Assembly (NCBI GenBank): GCA_020160955.1
Contig: JAIUOX010000025.1
Coordinates: 1-50,376, forward strand
Source: Pseudomonadota bacterium
GTDB taxonomy: Bacteria > Pseudomonadota > Alphaproteobacteria > Reyranellales > Reyranellaceae
Direction: 5' to 3'
DNA length: 50,376 bases
Both the position numbers and the translations under genes were made by a program. Within the stretch, counting starts at the first letter, position 1, and the number at the start of each line of letters is the position of its first letter. Positions 16,073-25,185 of the stretch are shown piece after piece. A model generated the notes under the pieces. It was given only the letters and a program-made list of their open reading frames with translations, ran no database searches and had not been told where the DNA came from.

Positions 16073-16927
16073 GTGGCGACGCTCAAGAACTCGCTCGGGC
16101 TGCGCGCCGGCCTGCTGTCGCTGCTGATCTTCGCGACGGTGGTCGGCCTGTGGCAGCTCGCCACCCAGCCGACCGGCGGCAGCGGGCCGGCGGTCGATCC
16201 CGAGTACGCCAAGCTGGTGGGCGCCGCGGCGGCCACCGGCGCCAAGTCGGCGATGCCGACGCCGGCCGACATCGCCGCCACCATCTGGAAGCACCTCGCC
16301 GACCCGTTCTACGTGCGCGGCACCAACGACAAGGGCATCGGCATCCAGCTCGCCTACTCGCTGGGCCGCGTGCTGCTGGGCTTCGCCCTGGCGGCGCTGG
16401 CCGCCATCCCGCTCGGCTTCGTGATCGGCATGTCGCCGCTGGTCTACCGCGCGCTCGACCCGTTCATCCAGGTGCTGAAGCCGGTGTCGCCGCTCGCCTG
16501 GATGCCGCTCGCCCTCTACACCATCAAGGACAGCGCGATCTCGTCGATCTTCGTGATCTTCATCTGCTCGGTGTGGCCGATGCTGATCAACACCGCGTTC
16601 GGCGTGGCCAGCGTGCGCAAGGAATGGCTGAACGTGGCGCGCACGCTCGAGGTCGGGCCGTTCCGCACCGCCTTCCGGGTCATCCTGCCGGCCGCCGCGC
16701 CGACCATCATGACCGGCATGCGCATCTCGATCGGCATCGCCTGGCTGGTGATCGTCGCGGCCGAGATGCTCGTGGGCGGCACTGGCATCGGCTACTTCGT
16801 GTGGAACGAGTGGAACAACCTGTCGATCGCCAACATCGTCACGGCGATCCTGCTGATCGGCCTGGTCGGGCTGCTGCTCGACCAGGGTCTCGCCTACCTG
16901 GCGAAGCTCGTCACTTACCCGGAATAG
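16073..16927 (+). CDS. nitrate/cyanate-type ABC transporter permease (NrtB/CynB family)
   Basis: 284 residues from a GTG start 2 nt after the preceding stop. It has an N-terminal helix, a periplasmic loop, and a BPD_transp_1 core with the EAA-like loop EWLNVARTLEVGPFRTAFRV followed by ILPAAAPTIMTGMRISIGIA. The last part reads AEMLVGGTGIGYFVWNEWNN, as in NrtB and SsuC-type permeases. Only one permease gene is present, so it probably works as a homodimer. Confidence 0.92.
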   Translation: MATLKNSLGLRAGLLSLLIFATVVGLWQLATQPTGGSGPAVDPEYAKLVGAAAATGAKSAMPTPADIAATIWKHLADPFYVRGTNDKGIGIQLAYSLGRVLLGFALAALAAIPLGFVIGMSPLVYRALDPFIQVLKPVSPLAWMPLALYTIKDSAISSIFVIFICSVWPMLINTAFGVASVRKEWLNVARTLEVGPFRTAFRVILPAAAPTIMTGMRISIGIAWLVIVAAEMLVGGTGIGYFVWNEWNNLSIANIVTAILLIGLVGLLLDQGLAYLAKLVTYPE

Positions 16928-16931
16928 GACC

Positions 16932-17831
16932 ATGGATCCCCGTCCCCTGATCAGCGTCGAGGGCCTTGTCCGGCGCTTCGGCGACCCGCGCCAGCCGGCG
17001 GTGTTCGAGAACATCTGGTTCGGCATCGACCGCGGCGAGTTCGTCTGCCTGATCGGCCATTCCGGCTGCGGCAAGACCACCATCCTGAACGTGCTGGCCG
17101 GGCTCGACCAGCCGAGCGACGGCGCGGTGATCGTCGACAACCGCGAGATCGACGGGCCGAGCCTCGACCGCGCCGTGATCTTCCAGGGCCACGCCCTGCT
17201 GCCGTGGATGACCGTGCTGGGCAACATCGCCTTCGCGGTGTCGTCGCGCTGGCCCAAGTGGGACCGCCGCAAGGTCGAGGAGCACGCCCGGCGCTTCATC
17301 GAGCTGGTCGGCCTGAAGGGCGCCGAGAACAAGCGGCCGGCCCAGCTGTCGGGCGGCATGAAGCAGCGCGTCGGCATCGCCCGCGCGCTGTCGATCCAGC
17401 CCAAGATGCTGCTGATGGACGAGCCGTTCAGCGCGCTCGACGCGCTGACCCGCGGCATGCTGCAGGACGAGGTGCTGCGGATCTGCGCCGACACCCGGCA
17501 GACCGTGTTCATGATCACCCACGACGTCGACGAGGCGATCCTGCTGGCCGACCGCATCGTGCTGATGACCAACGGGCCGGGCGCGAAGATCGCCGAGATC
17601 GTGGTCAACACCATGCCGCGCGCCGAGCGCCACCGGAACGACCTGCACCGTCATCCGCAGTACTACGCGATCCGTAACCATCTCGTGGAATTCCTGGTCA
17701 ACCGGTCGAAGGCCTTCGACCAGGAGATCGTCGGCGGCGGCTACGACCCGCGCCGGCTGAAAGTGGTGAAGCCGGGCCTGGCGGCGGTGAACCCGCCGGC
17801 CGACGTGGTGCCGCTGCGCCAATCGCACTGA
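16932..17831 (+). CDS. nitrate/cyanate-type ABC transporter ATPase (NrtD/CynD family)
   Basis: 299 residues; ATG 4 nt after the permease stop. Walker A is GHSGCGKTT (42-50), the Q-loop is in IFQGHALLPWMTV, the signature is LSGGMKQR (139-146), Walker B is LLMDEP (160-165) and the switch His is in MITHDVDEA. The C-terminal part of about 60 residues (RHRNDLHRHPQYYAIRNHLV) matches NrtD/CmpD-type ATPases. It energises uptake with the products of the two genes before it. Confidence 0.93.
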   Translation: MDPRPLISVEGLVRRFGDPRQPAVFENIWFGIDRGEFVCLIGHSGCGKTTILNVLAGLDQPSDGAVIVDNREIDGPSLDRAVIFQGHALLPWMTVLGNIAFAVSSRWPKWDRRKVEEHARRFIELVGLKGAENKRPAQLSGGMKQRVGIARALSIQPKMLLMDEPFSALDALTRGMLQDEVLRICADTRQTVFMITHDVDEAILLADRIVLMTNGPGAKIAEIVVNTMPRAERHRNDLHRHPQYYAIRNHLVEFLVNRSKAFDQEIVGGGYDPRRLKVVKPGLAAVNPPADVVPLRQSH

Positions 17832-17854
17832 ATCAAGCAAGACAGGAGAGAACG

Positions 17855-18301
17855 ATGAAGCGGGCAGAAGTCACCGAGAAGATCCTCTCGGCCAAGCGGC
17901 TGAAGGGCCTGACCTGGGAAGAGATCGCGGCGAAGATCGGCGGCGCGTCGAAGATCATCGTCACCGCGGCCTGCATGGGCCAGATGAAGATGACCAAGGA
18001 GCAGGCGACCAAGGCGGCCGAGCTGTTCGGGCTGGGCACCGAGGAGACGCTGCTGCTGCAGGAGGTGCCGTATCGCGGCTCGCTGCCGCAGGTCCCGCCG
18101 ACCGACCCGCTGATCTACCGCTTCTACGAGCTGGTCCAGGTCTACGGCACGACCTGGAAGGAACTGATCCAGGAGGAGTTCGGCGACGGCATCATGTCGG
18201 CGATCGACTTCGACATGACGATGGAGCGCCAGCCCGACCAGAAGGGCGACCGCGTCCGCATCGGCATGTCGGGCAAGTTCCTCGGCTACAAGTCGTACTG
18301 A
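17855..18301 (+). CDS. cynS: cyanase (cyanate hydratase)
   Basis: 148 residues (E. coli CynS has 156). It catalyses bicarbonate-dependent breakdown of cyanate to ammonia and CO2. The active-site residues known from E. coli (Arg96, Glu99, Ser122) are found at R89 and E92 in IYRFYELVQVYGTTW, and at S115 in GDGIMSAIDF. The N-terminal helical domain starts LTWEEIAAKIGGA. It is the last gene of the importer operon (23-nt gap, AGGAGAG before the ATG), which ties the transporter to use of cyanate as nitrogen source. Confidence 0.97.
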   Translation: MKRAEVTEKILSAKRLKGLTWEEIAAKIGGASKIIVTAACMGQMKMTKEQATKAAELFGLGTEETLLLQEVPYRGSLPQVPPTDPLIYRFYELVQVYGTTWKELIQEEFGDGIMSAIDFDMTMERQPDQKGDRVRIGMSGKFLGYKSY

Positions 18302-18310
18302 CCGGCCTGC

Positions 18311-18382
18311 GAAAGGTCCCTCGCTTCGCTCGGGATGACAGACTTCATTGTCATCCCGAGGGCGTAGCCCGAGGGACCTTTA
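18311..18382. repeat. palindromic intergenic repeat, copy B
   Basis: Left arm GAAAGGTCCCTCGCTTCGCT and onward through GGGATGACA; the right arm is TGTCATCCCGAG, GGCGTAGCC, CGAGGGACCTTT. It lies exactly between the convergent cynS and hydantoinase B genes. The paired arms are flanked by AAA on one side and TTT on the other, so it could end transcription from both sides. Confidence 0.85.
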
Positions 18383-18386
18383 TTGC

Positions 18387-20054
18387 CTACTCCGCCGCCA
18401 GCCGGCGGGTGGTCCGGGGATCGCGCGTCAATAGCCCGTCGGCGAGGTCGCGCTCGATCAGCGCGTCGGGGCGCTCGGCGACGCGGCCGAAGCCGGCGCC
18501 GCCGCCCACGAACATCTCGACGACGTCGCCGCGGCCGAGATCGACCGCCGCCTTGCTCTTCAGCTCCTCGATCCGGCCGTCGGCGCGGCGAATGCGGCAG
18601 TGGCCGCGCTGGCCGGGTTCGCCGCCCTCCAGCCCCTCCGGCGAGAGCCGGAAGCGGTCGGAGTAGATCGCCAACTGCACGTCGTCCTTCAGGATCTCGC
18701 AGCGCCGCAGGAAGCCCGCGCCGCCGCGCCGGGCGCCCAGCCCGAACGAATCCGGCGCCAACTCGTAGCCGACGATGCGGAAAAAGTCGTAGTCGATGTC
18801 GAGCGACTCGACCGGCGCGTTCGAGCAGTTGCTGAGCGGCGAATCGACGGCGTCGCAGCCGTCGGCGCCCTTCGAGGCGCCGTAGCCGCCGCCGAAGATC
18901 TCGAGGTAGACGCTGTAGCCCTTGTCGCCGAGGTGGCTGAGGCAGAACGCCGTGGTGCAGTCGAAACCGGTGGCGATGACGCGGTCGGGCAGGGCCTGGG
19001 CCAGCGCCTTCATCACCGCGTTGAAGGCGCGGTAGGCCGGGATCATGCGCGCCCGCACCGGCGCCGGCGGCCGCGGGTTGAGCAGCGAGCCGTACGGCAC
19101 CTTGATGCGGATCGGCCGCGCCATGCCCTCGTTGTAGGGAATGTCGGGGCTGGTCAGCACCGACTTCACGCACGACAGCGCCGCCGACAGCGTCGAGGAA
19201 TAGGGACAGTTGAGGTTGCGCTTGACCTGCGGGCAGGTGCCCTCGAAGTCGATCTCGACCGAGTCGTCGGCGATCGTCACGCTGGCCTTGACCACCAGCG
19301 GCTCGTCGCTGAGCCCGTCGTCGTCGATTGCGTCCTCGCCATGGAACGTGCCCTTGGGCGCTTGCGCGATCGCCGCCCGCACGCGGCGCTCGGAGTAGTC
19401 CTGCATCTCGCGCATCGCCGCCTCGACCTTGTCGACGCCGTAGCGCGCGCACAGCTGCTGCACGCGCATCACGCCGATGGCGTTGGCCGCGAACTGGGCA
19501 TTGAAGTCGCCGATCGTCAGGTCGGGCACGCGCACGTTGGCGGTGACCAGCCGCTCGAACGAGCCGCCGTTCCAGTCGTTGGCGAAGCTGTAGCGGCTGG
19601 GCGGGAAGCGGAGCCCCTCCTGGTAGACGTCGGAGGCATGGATGTTGAGGCCGGGCGCGCCGCCGCCGAGGTCGAGGTGGTGCGCCACCGAGGCGCCGAA
19701 GCCGACCACCCGGCCGGCGACGAAGATCGGCGTGAAGATGAAGACGTCGGGGATGTGCTGGCCGCCCTCGAACGGGTCGTTGTTGATCAGGAAGTCGCCT
19801 TCCCGGAGCGTCTCGACCGGGTGGCGGCGCAGGCAGGCGCGCAGCGTCTCGCCGATCGGGCCGAGCTGCATCGGGATCAGCTCGGCCTGCGCCACCGTGT
19901 TGCCGTGACAATCCATCAGGCCGGCCGAGCCGTCGCGCGCCTCGCGCAGGATGGTCGAGTAGGCCGAGCGGATCAGCTTGACGCCCATCTCGCGGGCGGC
20001 GGCGATCAGCGCCTGGCTGATGACGGCGTAGTCGATGGCGCTGAGCGAACTCAT
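18387..20054 (-). CDS. hyuB: hydantoinase B / oxoprolinase family protein
   Basis: 555 residues, the usual size of HyuB. The family core is visible as SAIDYAVISQALIAAAREMG at the start, then LMDCHGNTVAQAELIPMQLG, FLINNDPFEGGQHIPDVFIF and HHLDLGGGAPGLN. With HyuA it forms an ATP-dependent enzyme that opens hydantoin-like or 5-oxoproline rings; the exact substrate (N-methylhydantoin, oxoproline or acetone-type carboxylation) cannot be told. Its ATG overlaps the hyuA stop in ATGA. Confidence 0.92.
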   Translation of the reverse strand: MSSLSAIDYAVISQALIAAAREMGVKLIRSAYSTILREARDGSAGLMDCHGNTVAQAELIPMQLGPIGETLRACLRRHPVETLREGDFLINNDPFEGGQHIPDVFIFTPIFVAGRVVGFGASVAHHLDLGGGAPGLNIHASDVYQEGLRFPPSRYSFANDWNGGSFERLVTANVRVPDLTIGDFNAQFAANAIGVMRVQQLCARYGVDKVEAAMREMQDYSERRVRAAIAQAPKGTFHGEDAIDDDGLSDEPLVVKASVTIADDSVEIDFEGTCPQVKRNLNCPYSSTLSAALSCVKSVLTSPDIPYNEGMARPIRIKVPYGSLLNPRPPAPVRARMIPAYRAFNAVMKALAQALPDRVIATGFDCTTAFCLSHLGDKGYSVYLEIFGGGYGASKGADGCDAVDSPLSNCSNAPVESLDIDYDFFRIVGYELAPDSFGLGARRGGAGFLRRCEILKDDVQLAIYSDRFRLSPEGLEGGEPGQRGHCRIRRADGRIEELKSKAAVDLGRGDVVEMFVGGGAGFGRVAERPDALIERDLADGLLTRDPRTTRRLAAE

Positions 20055-22066
20055 GGCGTTCTCCGGAGCGTCAGGTTGTCGGCTTCATCGAGCGTCGCCG
20101 TCCAGCCGGGCGGCACCCAGGTGGTGGCGGTATAGCCTTCGACGACGGCGGGGCCGGCGATCGCCTGGCCGACGGTCAGCGCCTCGGCGGTGTGGCGCGC
20201 GCAGTCGAGCCAGGCCTCGCCGTGGAAGACCCGCGTCGTCTCGGCGGCGCGCGGCGGCAGCGTCTCGCGGTCGAGCCGCGGCGGCGCGCCGATCGGCAGG
20301 GTCGCGCCGACTCGCAGCGTGACGATCTCGATCGGCCGGTCGAGCGCGGCGCCGTGCATGAAGGTGCGGTGGTGGGCGTCGGCGAACAGGCCGGCGAGCA
20401 ATGCGGCGTCGAGCGAGTCGAGGCGGTCGGCGGGCACCTCGACGCCGACCTCGAAGGCCTGGCCGACGAAGCGCATGTCGAGCGTGTGGGTGTAGACGAG
20501 GTCGCCCGGCAGCTTCATGTCGGCGAACTGCGCGGCGAGCCGTGCCCGCATCTCGCCGAACAGGCGCGCGGCCTCTCCGGCGGCGGCCGCGTCGAGCTTC
20601 ATCTTGCGCGTGACGGCGTCGAACTTGGTGTAGTCGGAGGCGACCAGCCCGTAGGCCGAGATCACGCCGGCGTTGGGCGGCACGACGATGGTGGCGATGC
20701 CGAGTTCCTCGGCGATGCGCGCGGCGTGCAGCGGGCCGGCGCCGCCGAACGGCACCAGCGCGTAGTCGCGCGGGTCGCGGCCGCGCTCGGTCGAGACCAG
20801 CTGGATGGCGCGTACGATGTTGGCGTCGGCGAGCTGCAGCGCCGAGGCGGCGGCCTGCTCGACGGTCAGCCCGAAGCGCTCGGCCAGCGGCTCGAAGGCG
20901 CGCCGCGCCGCGTCGGCGTCGAGCTTCATGCGGCCGCCGAGGAAGGCGCCCGGCCGGATCGTGCCGATCACGATGTGGGCGTCGGTGGTCGCCGGTTCCT
21001 GGCCGCCCTTGCCGTAGCAGGCGGGGCCGGGATCGGCGCCGGCGCTGCGCGGCCCGACGCGCAGCATGCCGCCGTCGTCGACCCAGGCGATCGAGCCGCC
21101 GCCGGCGCCGACCGACACGATGTCGAGCACCGGCGTGCGGATCGGCAGGCCGTCGATCTCGCTCTCCGAGGCGAGCGACGGCCGTCCGTCCTGCACCAGG
21201 CAGACGTCGGTCGAGGTGCCGCCCATGTCGAAGGTGATGAGGTCGCGGAAGTCCGAGCGCGCGGCCTGGCGGGTCGCGCCGACGACGCCGGCCGCCGGGC
21301 CGGAGTACAGCGCGGTGATGGCGCTCTCGCGCATCGCCTCGGCCGGCAGGCGGCCGCCGTTCGACTGCATCACCGTGAAGCGGCCGCGGAAGCCGGCCTC
21401 GGCCAGCCGCGTCTCGAAGCGCTGCAGGTAGCCGTCGATCACCGGCTGCACGTAGGCCGACAGGAGCGTCGTGGTGGCGCGCTCGAACTCGCGGAACTCG
21501 CGCGCCACCTGGTGACTGGCGGTCACCAGCACGCCGGGCAGGGCGGCGGCGATCAGCGCCGCCAGCCGCTTCTCGTGCGCCGGGTTGGCGTAGGCATTGA
21601 GCAGGCAGATCGCGACGGCCCGGTAGCCGCCCGCGGCCAGCGCCGGCACGAGGGTGCGCTGCACGGCGGCCTCGTCGAGCGGCGTTTCCACCGCGCCGTC
21701 GGCGCCGAGGCGCTCGACCACCTCGAAGCGGTCCTTGCGGCGCACCGGCGGCACCGGCTTGGCGTAGAACAGGTCGTAGATGTTGCGCCGGTCGTGGCGC
21801 TGCATGAACAGCAGGTCGCGGAACCCCGCCGTCGCGACGAAGGCCACCGCGGCACCCTTGCGCTCGAGCACCGCGTTGGTCGCCACGGTCGAGCCGTGGC
21901 CGAGGTCCTCGATGGTGGCGAGATCGATGCCGGAGGCGGTGAGCGCCGCGAAGGCGCCGACGTCGGGCGTGCGCGGCGTGCTCGGCACCTTGGTGACGAC
22001 GACCCGCCCGCCCTCGACGGCCACGAGGTCGGTGAAGGTCCCGCCGACCTCGACCCCGACGCGCAT
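20051..22066 (-). CDS. hyuA: hydantoinase/oxoprolinase subunit A
   Basis: 671 residues. The ATG at 22066 overlaps the stop of the UbiK-like gene by one base (TGATG). The start MRVGVEVGGTFTDLVAVEGG is the ATP-binding signature of HyuA and the acetone/acetophenone carboxylase family. Further motifs are GHGSTVATNAVLERKG, FDMGGTSTDVCLVQ and SVGAGGGSIAWVD with GPRSAGADPGPACYG. These define the actin-like ATPase domains. It works with HyuB, encoded immediately downstream. Confidence 0.93.
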   Translation of the reverse strand: MRVGVEVGGTFTDLVAVEGGRVVVTKVPSTPRTPDVGAFAALTASGIDLATIEDLGHGSTVATNAVLERKGAAVAFVATAGFRDLLFMQRHDRRNIYDLFYAKPVPPVRRKDRFEVVERLGADGAVETPLDEAAVQRTLVPALAAGGYRAVAICLLNAYANPAHEKRLAALIAAALPGVLVTASHQVAREFREFERATTTLLSAYVQPVIDGYLQRFETRLAEAGFRGRFTVMQSNGGRLPAEAMRESAITALYSGPAAGVVGATRQAARSDFRDLITFDMGGTSTDVCLVQDGRPSLASESEIDGLPIRTPVLDIVSVGAGGGSIAWVDDGGMLRVGPRSAGADPGPACYGKGGQEPATTDAHIVIGTIRPGAFLGGRMKLDADAARRAFEPLAERFGLTVEQAAASALQLADANIVRAIQLVSTERGRDPRDYALVPFGGAGPLHAARIAEELGIATIVVPPNAGVISAYGLVASDYTKFDAVTRKMKLDAAAAGEAARLFGEMRARLAAQFADMKLPGDLVYTHTLDMRFVGQAFEVGVEVPADRLDSLDAALLAGLFADAHHRTFMHGAALDRPIEIVTLRVGATLPIGAPPRLDRETLPPRAAETTRVFHGEAWLDCARHTAEALTVGQAIAGPAVVEGYTATTWVPPGWTATLDEADNLTLRRTP

Positions 22067-22335
22067 CAGGCGCCGGACAGGGGGGGAGGCGACTCGAGAC
22101 GGGCCTTCAGCGCGGCGATCTCGGCCTTGAGCGCCTCGTTCTCTTCCCGTGCCTTGGCGGCCATCGCCTTGACCGCCTCGAACTCGTCGCGACGCGGAAT
22201 GTCCATGCCGTCGAGGATCTTGGCGATCTGGTCGCGCACGCGGGCTTCCATCTCGTCCTTCATGCCGGACAGTGCGCCCATGGCGCCGTTGGCCACCTTG
22301 GTGAGGTCGTCGAGGAACGGATTGCGGGTCTGCAT
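22066..22335 (-). CDS. ubiK: UbiK-family accessory factor (BMFP domain)
   Basis: 89 residues; ATG preceded by CAGGAG. The sequence is typical of the BMFP/UbiK family: MQTRNPFLDDLTKVANGAMG, an amphipathic central part (MEARVRDQIAKILDGMDIPR) and a C-terminal coiled coil (REENEALKAEIAALKARLES). UbiK helps aerobic ubiquinone synthesis and binds membranes and UbiJ in enterobacteria. Its junction with hyuA suggests co-transcription, though the functions look unrelated. Confidence 0.85.
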   Translation of the reverse strand: MQTRNPFLDDLTKVANGAMGALSGMKDEMEARVRDQIAKILDGMDIPRRDEFEAVKAMAAKAREENEALKAEIAALKARLESPPPLSGA

Positions 22336-22428
22336 GGCTGTGACTCCTGATGCAGGGAGTATGGGTGGCTGGTAGGGTCGCATCAAGAACGCCCAGCGAC
22401 ATCTGCGCGAGAACATCCGGAGGACGCC

Positions 22429-23163
22429 GTGAGTCTGGTCAAGGTCGAATCGAGCGAAGGCATCACCACCATCACCATGGCGCGGGCCGATCGGCGCAAT
22501 GCCCTGAACCAGGAGCTGTGCGACGGGCTGATGGCCGCCTACGTGGCCTTCGAGAAGGGCGACGACCAGGTCGCGATCCTGCAGGGCGACGGCCCCTCTT
22601 TCTGCACGGGTGCTGACCTCCAGGCGCCCCCGGCCGCCATGTGGAAGGCGGTCCCCCACGTCAGCCACGCGCTGACCAAGCCGGTGATCGCCGCCACCCA
22701 GGGCTGGGTGATCGGCGGCGCGATCTGCATGGTCATGACCTGCGACCTGATGGTCTCGGCCGACACAACGAAGTTCATGTACCCCGAGGCCAAGGTCGGC
22801 GTGTTCGGCGGCCTGATGCCGGGCATCGTGTCGCGCATGCCGCACAAGGTGGCGATGGAACTGCTGCTGCTGGGCGAGGAAATCCCGGTCAAGCGCGCCT
22901 ACGACGTCGGCTTCGTGAACAAGGTGGTGCCGCTCGGCCAGGAGCGCGCCGAGGCTCGCCGCATGGCGAAGGTGATCGCCGACTCGGCGCCGCTGGTCAT
23001 CCGCACCTTGCGCGACTTCGCCAACCAGACGCTGCCGCGCGGCCCGGCCGAGATCTTCGTGCCCGAGCGCTACAAGCTCGAGACGATCGCCAACAGCGCC
23101 GACCGCCACGAGGGCGCCGCGGCGTTTCGCGAGAAGCGCGCGCCGAAATTCAAGGGCAAGTAG
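22429..23163 (+). CDS. enoyl-CoA hydratase/isomerase family protein
   Basis: 244 residues from a GTG start with GGAGG upstream. It is a crotonase-fold enzyme: ARADRRNALNQEL (CoA-binding strand), PSFCTGADLQAPP (oxyanion-hole loop) and GWVIGGAICMVMTCDLMVSA with MYPEAKVGVFGG. The second glutamate position of classical hydratases is occupied by the VFGGLMPG segment, so the reaction (hydration, isomerisation or hydrolysis) is open. It is followed after 6 nt by proC. Confidence 0.88.
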   Translation: MSLVKVESSEGITTITMARADRRNALNQELCDGLMAAYVAFEKGDDQVAILQGDGPSFCTGADLQAPPAAMWKAVPHVSHALTKPVIAATQGWVIGGAICMVMTCDLMVSADTTKFMYPEAKVGVFGGLMPGIVSRMPHKVAMELLLLGEEIPVKRAYDVGFVNKVVPLGQERAEARRMAKVIADSAPLVIRTLRDFANQTLPRGPAEIFVPERYKLETIANSADRHEGAAAFREKRAPKFKGK

Positions 23164-23169
23164 GCTTCC

Positions 23170-23967
23170 ATGACCAAGCTCCTCCTCGTCGGTTGCGGCA
23201 AGATGGGCGGCGCCATGCTGGAAGGCTGGCTCGCCCAGGGCGTGCCGCCGGCCGACATCGTCGTCGCCGAGCCGGCCGAGGCGCTGCGCCCGAAGACGCC
23301 GGGCATCCGCAGCGTGGCCACGTCGGCCGATGTCAGGGAGACGCCGCAGGTCGTCGTTCTGGCGGTCAAGCCGCAGTCGATGGACGCGGTGCTGCCCGAT
23401 CTCGCGCGCTTCGCGGCCGGCGGCGCGGTGTTCCTGTCGATCGCCGCGGGCAAGACGCTGCGCTACTTCGCCGGTCACCTCGGCGGTGCGGCCAAGGTCG
23501 TGCGCGCCATGCCCAACACGCCCGCCGCGGTGCGCCAGGGCATCACCGTCGCGACCGCCGGGCCCGGCGTCTCCGCTGCCGAGAAGGCGCGCTGCCACGC
23601 GCTGCTCGAGGCGGTGGGCCAGGTCCTGTGGGTTGACGACGAGGCGCTGATGGACCCGGTGACCGCCCTGTCGGGCAGCGGGCCGGCCTACGTCTTCCTG
23701 CTGGTCGAGGCGATGGCCGCGGCCGGCGCCAGGATCGGTCTCGCGCCCGAGATGGCGATGCAGCTGGCGCGGGCCACCGTCGCCGGCAGCGGCGAACTGC
23801 TGCGCCAATCGGCCGAGCCGGCCTCGCAGCTGCGCGTCAACGTCACCAGCCCCGGCGGCACGACCGCCGCGGCGCTGCAGGTGCTGATGGCGGCCGACGG
23901 CATCCAGCCGGTGTTCGACAAGGCGCTGGCCGCCGCCTCGGCCCGCTCGAAGGAACTGGCGGGATGA
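23170..23967 (+). CDS. proC: pyrroline-5-carboxylate reductase
   Basis: 265 residues. The N-terminal dinucleotide-binding motif is LVGCGKMGGAMLEGW. Substrate-site motifs RAMPNTPAAVRQGI and the ProC signature ALSGSGPAYVFLLVEAM are clear, followed by VTSPGGTTAAALQVL. It makes L-proline from pyrroline-5-carboxylate with NAD(P)H. The stop overlaps the start of the TetR-type gene (ATGA). Confidence 0.95.
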   Translation: MTKLLLVGCGKMGGAMLEGWLAQGVPPADIVVAEPAEALRPKTPGIRSVATSADVRETPQVVVLAVKPQSMDAVLPDLARFAAGGAVFLSIAAGKTLRYFAGHLGGAAKVVRAMPNTPAAVRQGITVATAGPGVSAAEKARCHALLEAVGQVLWVDDEALMDPVTALSGSGPAYVFLLVEAMAAAGARIGLAPEMAMQLARATVAGSGELLRQSAEPASQLRVNVTSPGGTTAAALQVLMAADGIQPVFDKALAAASARSKELAG

Positions 23968-24581
23968 GCGAGCCGGCCGACGCCTCACTCGACACCGCCC
24001 TCGACGCCTTCCTCGCGCTGGTCGCCGAGAAGGGCTACGGCGCCGTGACGCTACGCGAGGTCGGCGCGGCGGCCGGGCTGGGCGTGGCCGAGCTGTACCG
24101 CCGCTACCGGGACAAGCCGGCGCTGGTCGCGGGCTTCCTGCGCCGGGTCGACGACGCGGTGCTGGCCGGCACCGCCGCCGCGCTCGATCCCGAGGAGACG
24201 GCGCGCGACCGCCTGTTCGACGTCATGATGCGCCGCTACGACGCGCTGCGGCCGCACAAGGCGGCGGTGACGGCGGTGCGGCGGGCGGCGGCCCGCGACC
24301 CGGCGCTGGCGCTGGCGCTCGCCCCGGCCCTGCGCCGCTCGATGGCCGCCATGCTGGAGGCGGCCGCGGTGCCCAGCGACGGCCTGCCCGGGGTCCTGCG
24401 GCAGGGCGGCTTGTTGGCACTGCACCATGCGGTCACGAAGGTCTTCGAAGCCGACGACACGGCCGACCTGTCGAAGACCATGGCGGCCCTGGACAGCCGC
24501 CTGAAGGGCGCCGAGCGCTGGGCTCAACGCCTTGATAAGTATGGGAAAAAGGACGAGGCGCCGGCGCCGGCCGCGTCATGA
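23964..24581 (+). CDS. TetR/AcrR-like regulator
   Basis: 205 residues. The N-terminal region has a TetR-type helix-turn-helix: ALVAEKGYGAVTLREVGAAA, then GLGVAELYRRYRDKPALVAG. The rest is helical and alanine-rich with no recognised ligand motif. A COQ9-like domain is an alternative reading of the C-terminal part. Translationally coupled to proC by ATGA overlap; the targets are unknown, with the adjacent phasin gene an obvious candidate. Confidence 0.7.
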   Translation: MSEPADASLDTALDAFLALVAEKGYGAVTLREVGAAAGLGVAELYRRYRDKPALVAGFLRRVDDAVLAGTAAALDPEETARDRLFDVMMRRYDALRPHKAAVTAVRRAAARDPALALALAPALRRSMAAMLEAAAVPSDGLPGVLRQGGLLALHHAVTKVFEADDTADLSKTMAALDSRLKGAERWAQRLDKYGKKDEAPAPAAS

Positions 24582-24604
24582 ACGCGCCTGCACCGTGAAT
24601 TTTT

Positions 24605-24677
24605 GGTGCAGCGCACAAAAACACACCTTGACTCGCTGCAGTGCATCCCTAGATTAGGCTCCGTTGTGCACCGCAAC
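24605..24677 (+). promoter_or_regulatory. phasin promoter with three evenly spaced operator boxes
   Basis: A sigma-70-type promoter (TTGACT at 24628-24633, 16-bp spacer, TAGATT at 24650-24655) is covered by three copies of TGCASYGCA starting at 24607, 24637 and 24667. They are exactly 30 bp apart: one upstream of -35, one inside the spacer, one at the start of transcription. TGC-rich dyads at phasin promoters are the known target of the PHB-responsive repressor PhaR in Paracoccus, so this is probably a PhaR operator. Confidence 0.75.
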
Positions 24678-24731
24678 ATAACGCGGTCACCAAGAGTTCA
24701 AGTCCAGTACCCAATCCCAAGGAGCCTATCC

Positions 24732-25169
24732 ATGTTCAGCAATGGCGCTTTCAAGAACCCGTTCGCCGACTTCGACTTCACCAAGGTCGCCGGCGACTTC
24801 AAGATGCCGGCCGTCAACGTCGAGTCGGTCGTCGAGACCGCCCGCAAGAACTTCGCCGTCCTGACCTCGGCCAACACCGCCGCCGTCGAGACGATCAAGA
24901 CGATCGCGCAGCGCCAGGGCGACATGGTCCGCGCCGCGATGGAAGACTTCTCGAAGCACGGCAGCGAAGTGCTGGCCGCCGCGACCGTCGAGGAGAAGGC
25001 CATCAAGAACCTCGAGTTCGCCAAGAAGGCCTACGAGACCGCGATCTCGAACGCCAAGGAGATCTCGGAGATGGTCGGCAAGAGCCAGACCGAGGCGTTC
25101 GACGCCCTGAACGCCCGCGTCGCCGAGCTGACCGAAGAGGTCAAGGCCGCGCTCGCCGCCAAGAAGTAA
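24732..25169 (+). CDS. phasin family protein
   Basis: 145 residues; ATG at 24732 preceded by AAGGAG. The sequence is a long amphipathic helix set: NPFADFDFTKVAGDFKMPAV, then VETARKNFAVLTSANTAAVE and EISEMVGKSQTEAFDALNAR, with a lysine-rich end. Phasins coat polyhydroxyalkanoate granules and regulate their size. The strong ribosome site and the operator-covered promoter suggest high, PHA-dependent expression. Confidence 0.92.
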   Translation: MFSNGAFKNPFADFDFTKVAGDFKMPAVNVESVVETARKNFAVLTSANTAAVETIKTIAQRQGDMVRAAMEDFSKHGSEVLAAATVEEKAIKNLEFAKKAYETAISNAKEISEMVGKSQTEAFDALNARVAELTEEVKAALAAKK

Positions 25170-25185
25170 ATCGTTCGTCCGAACG

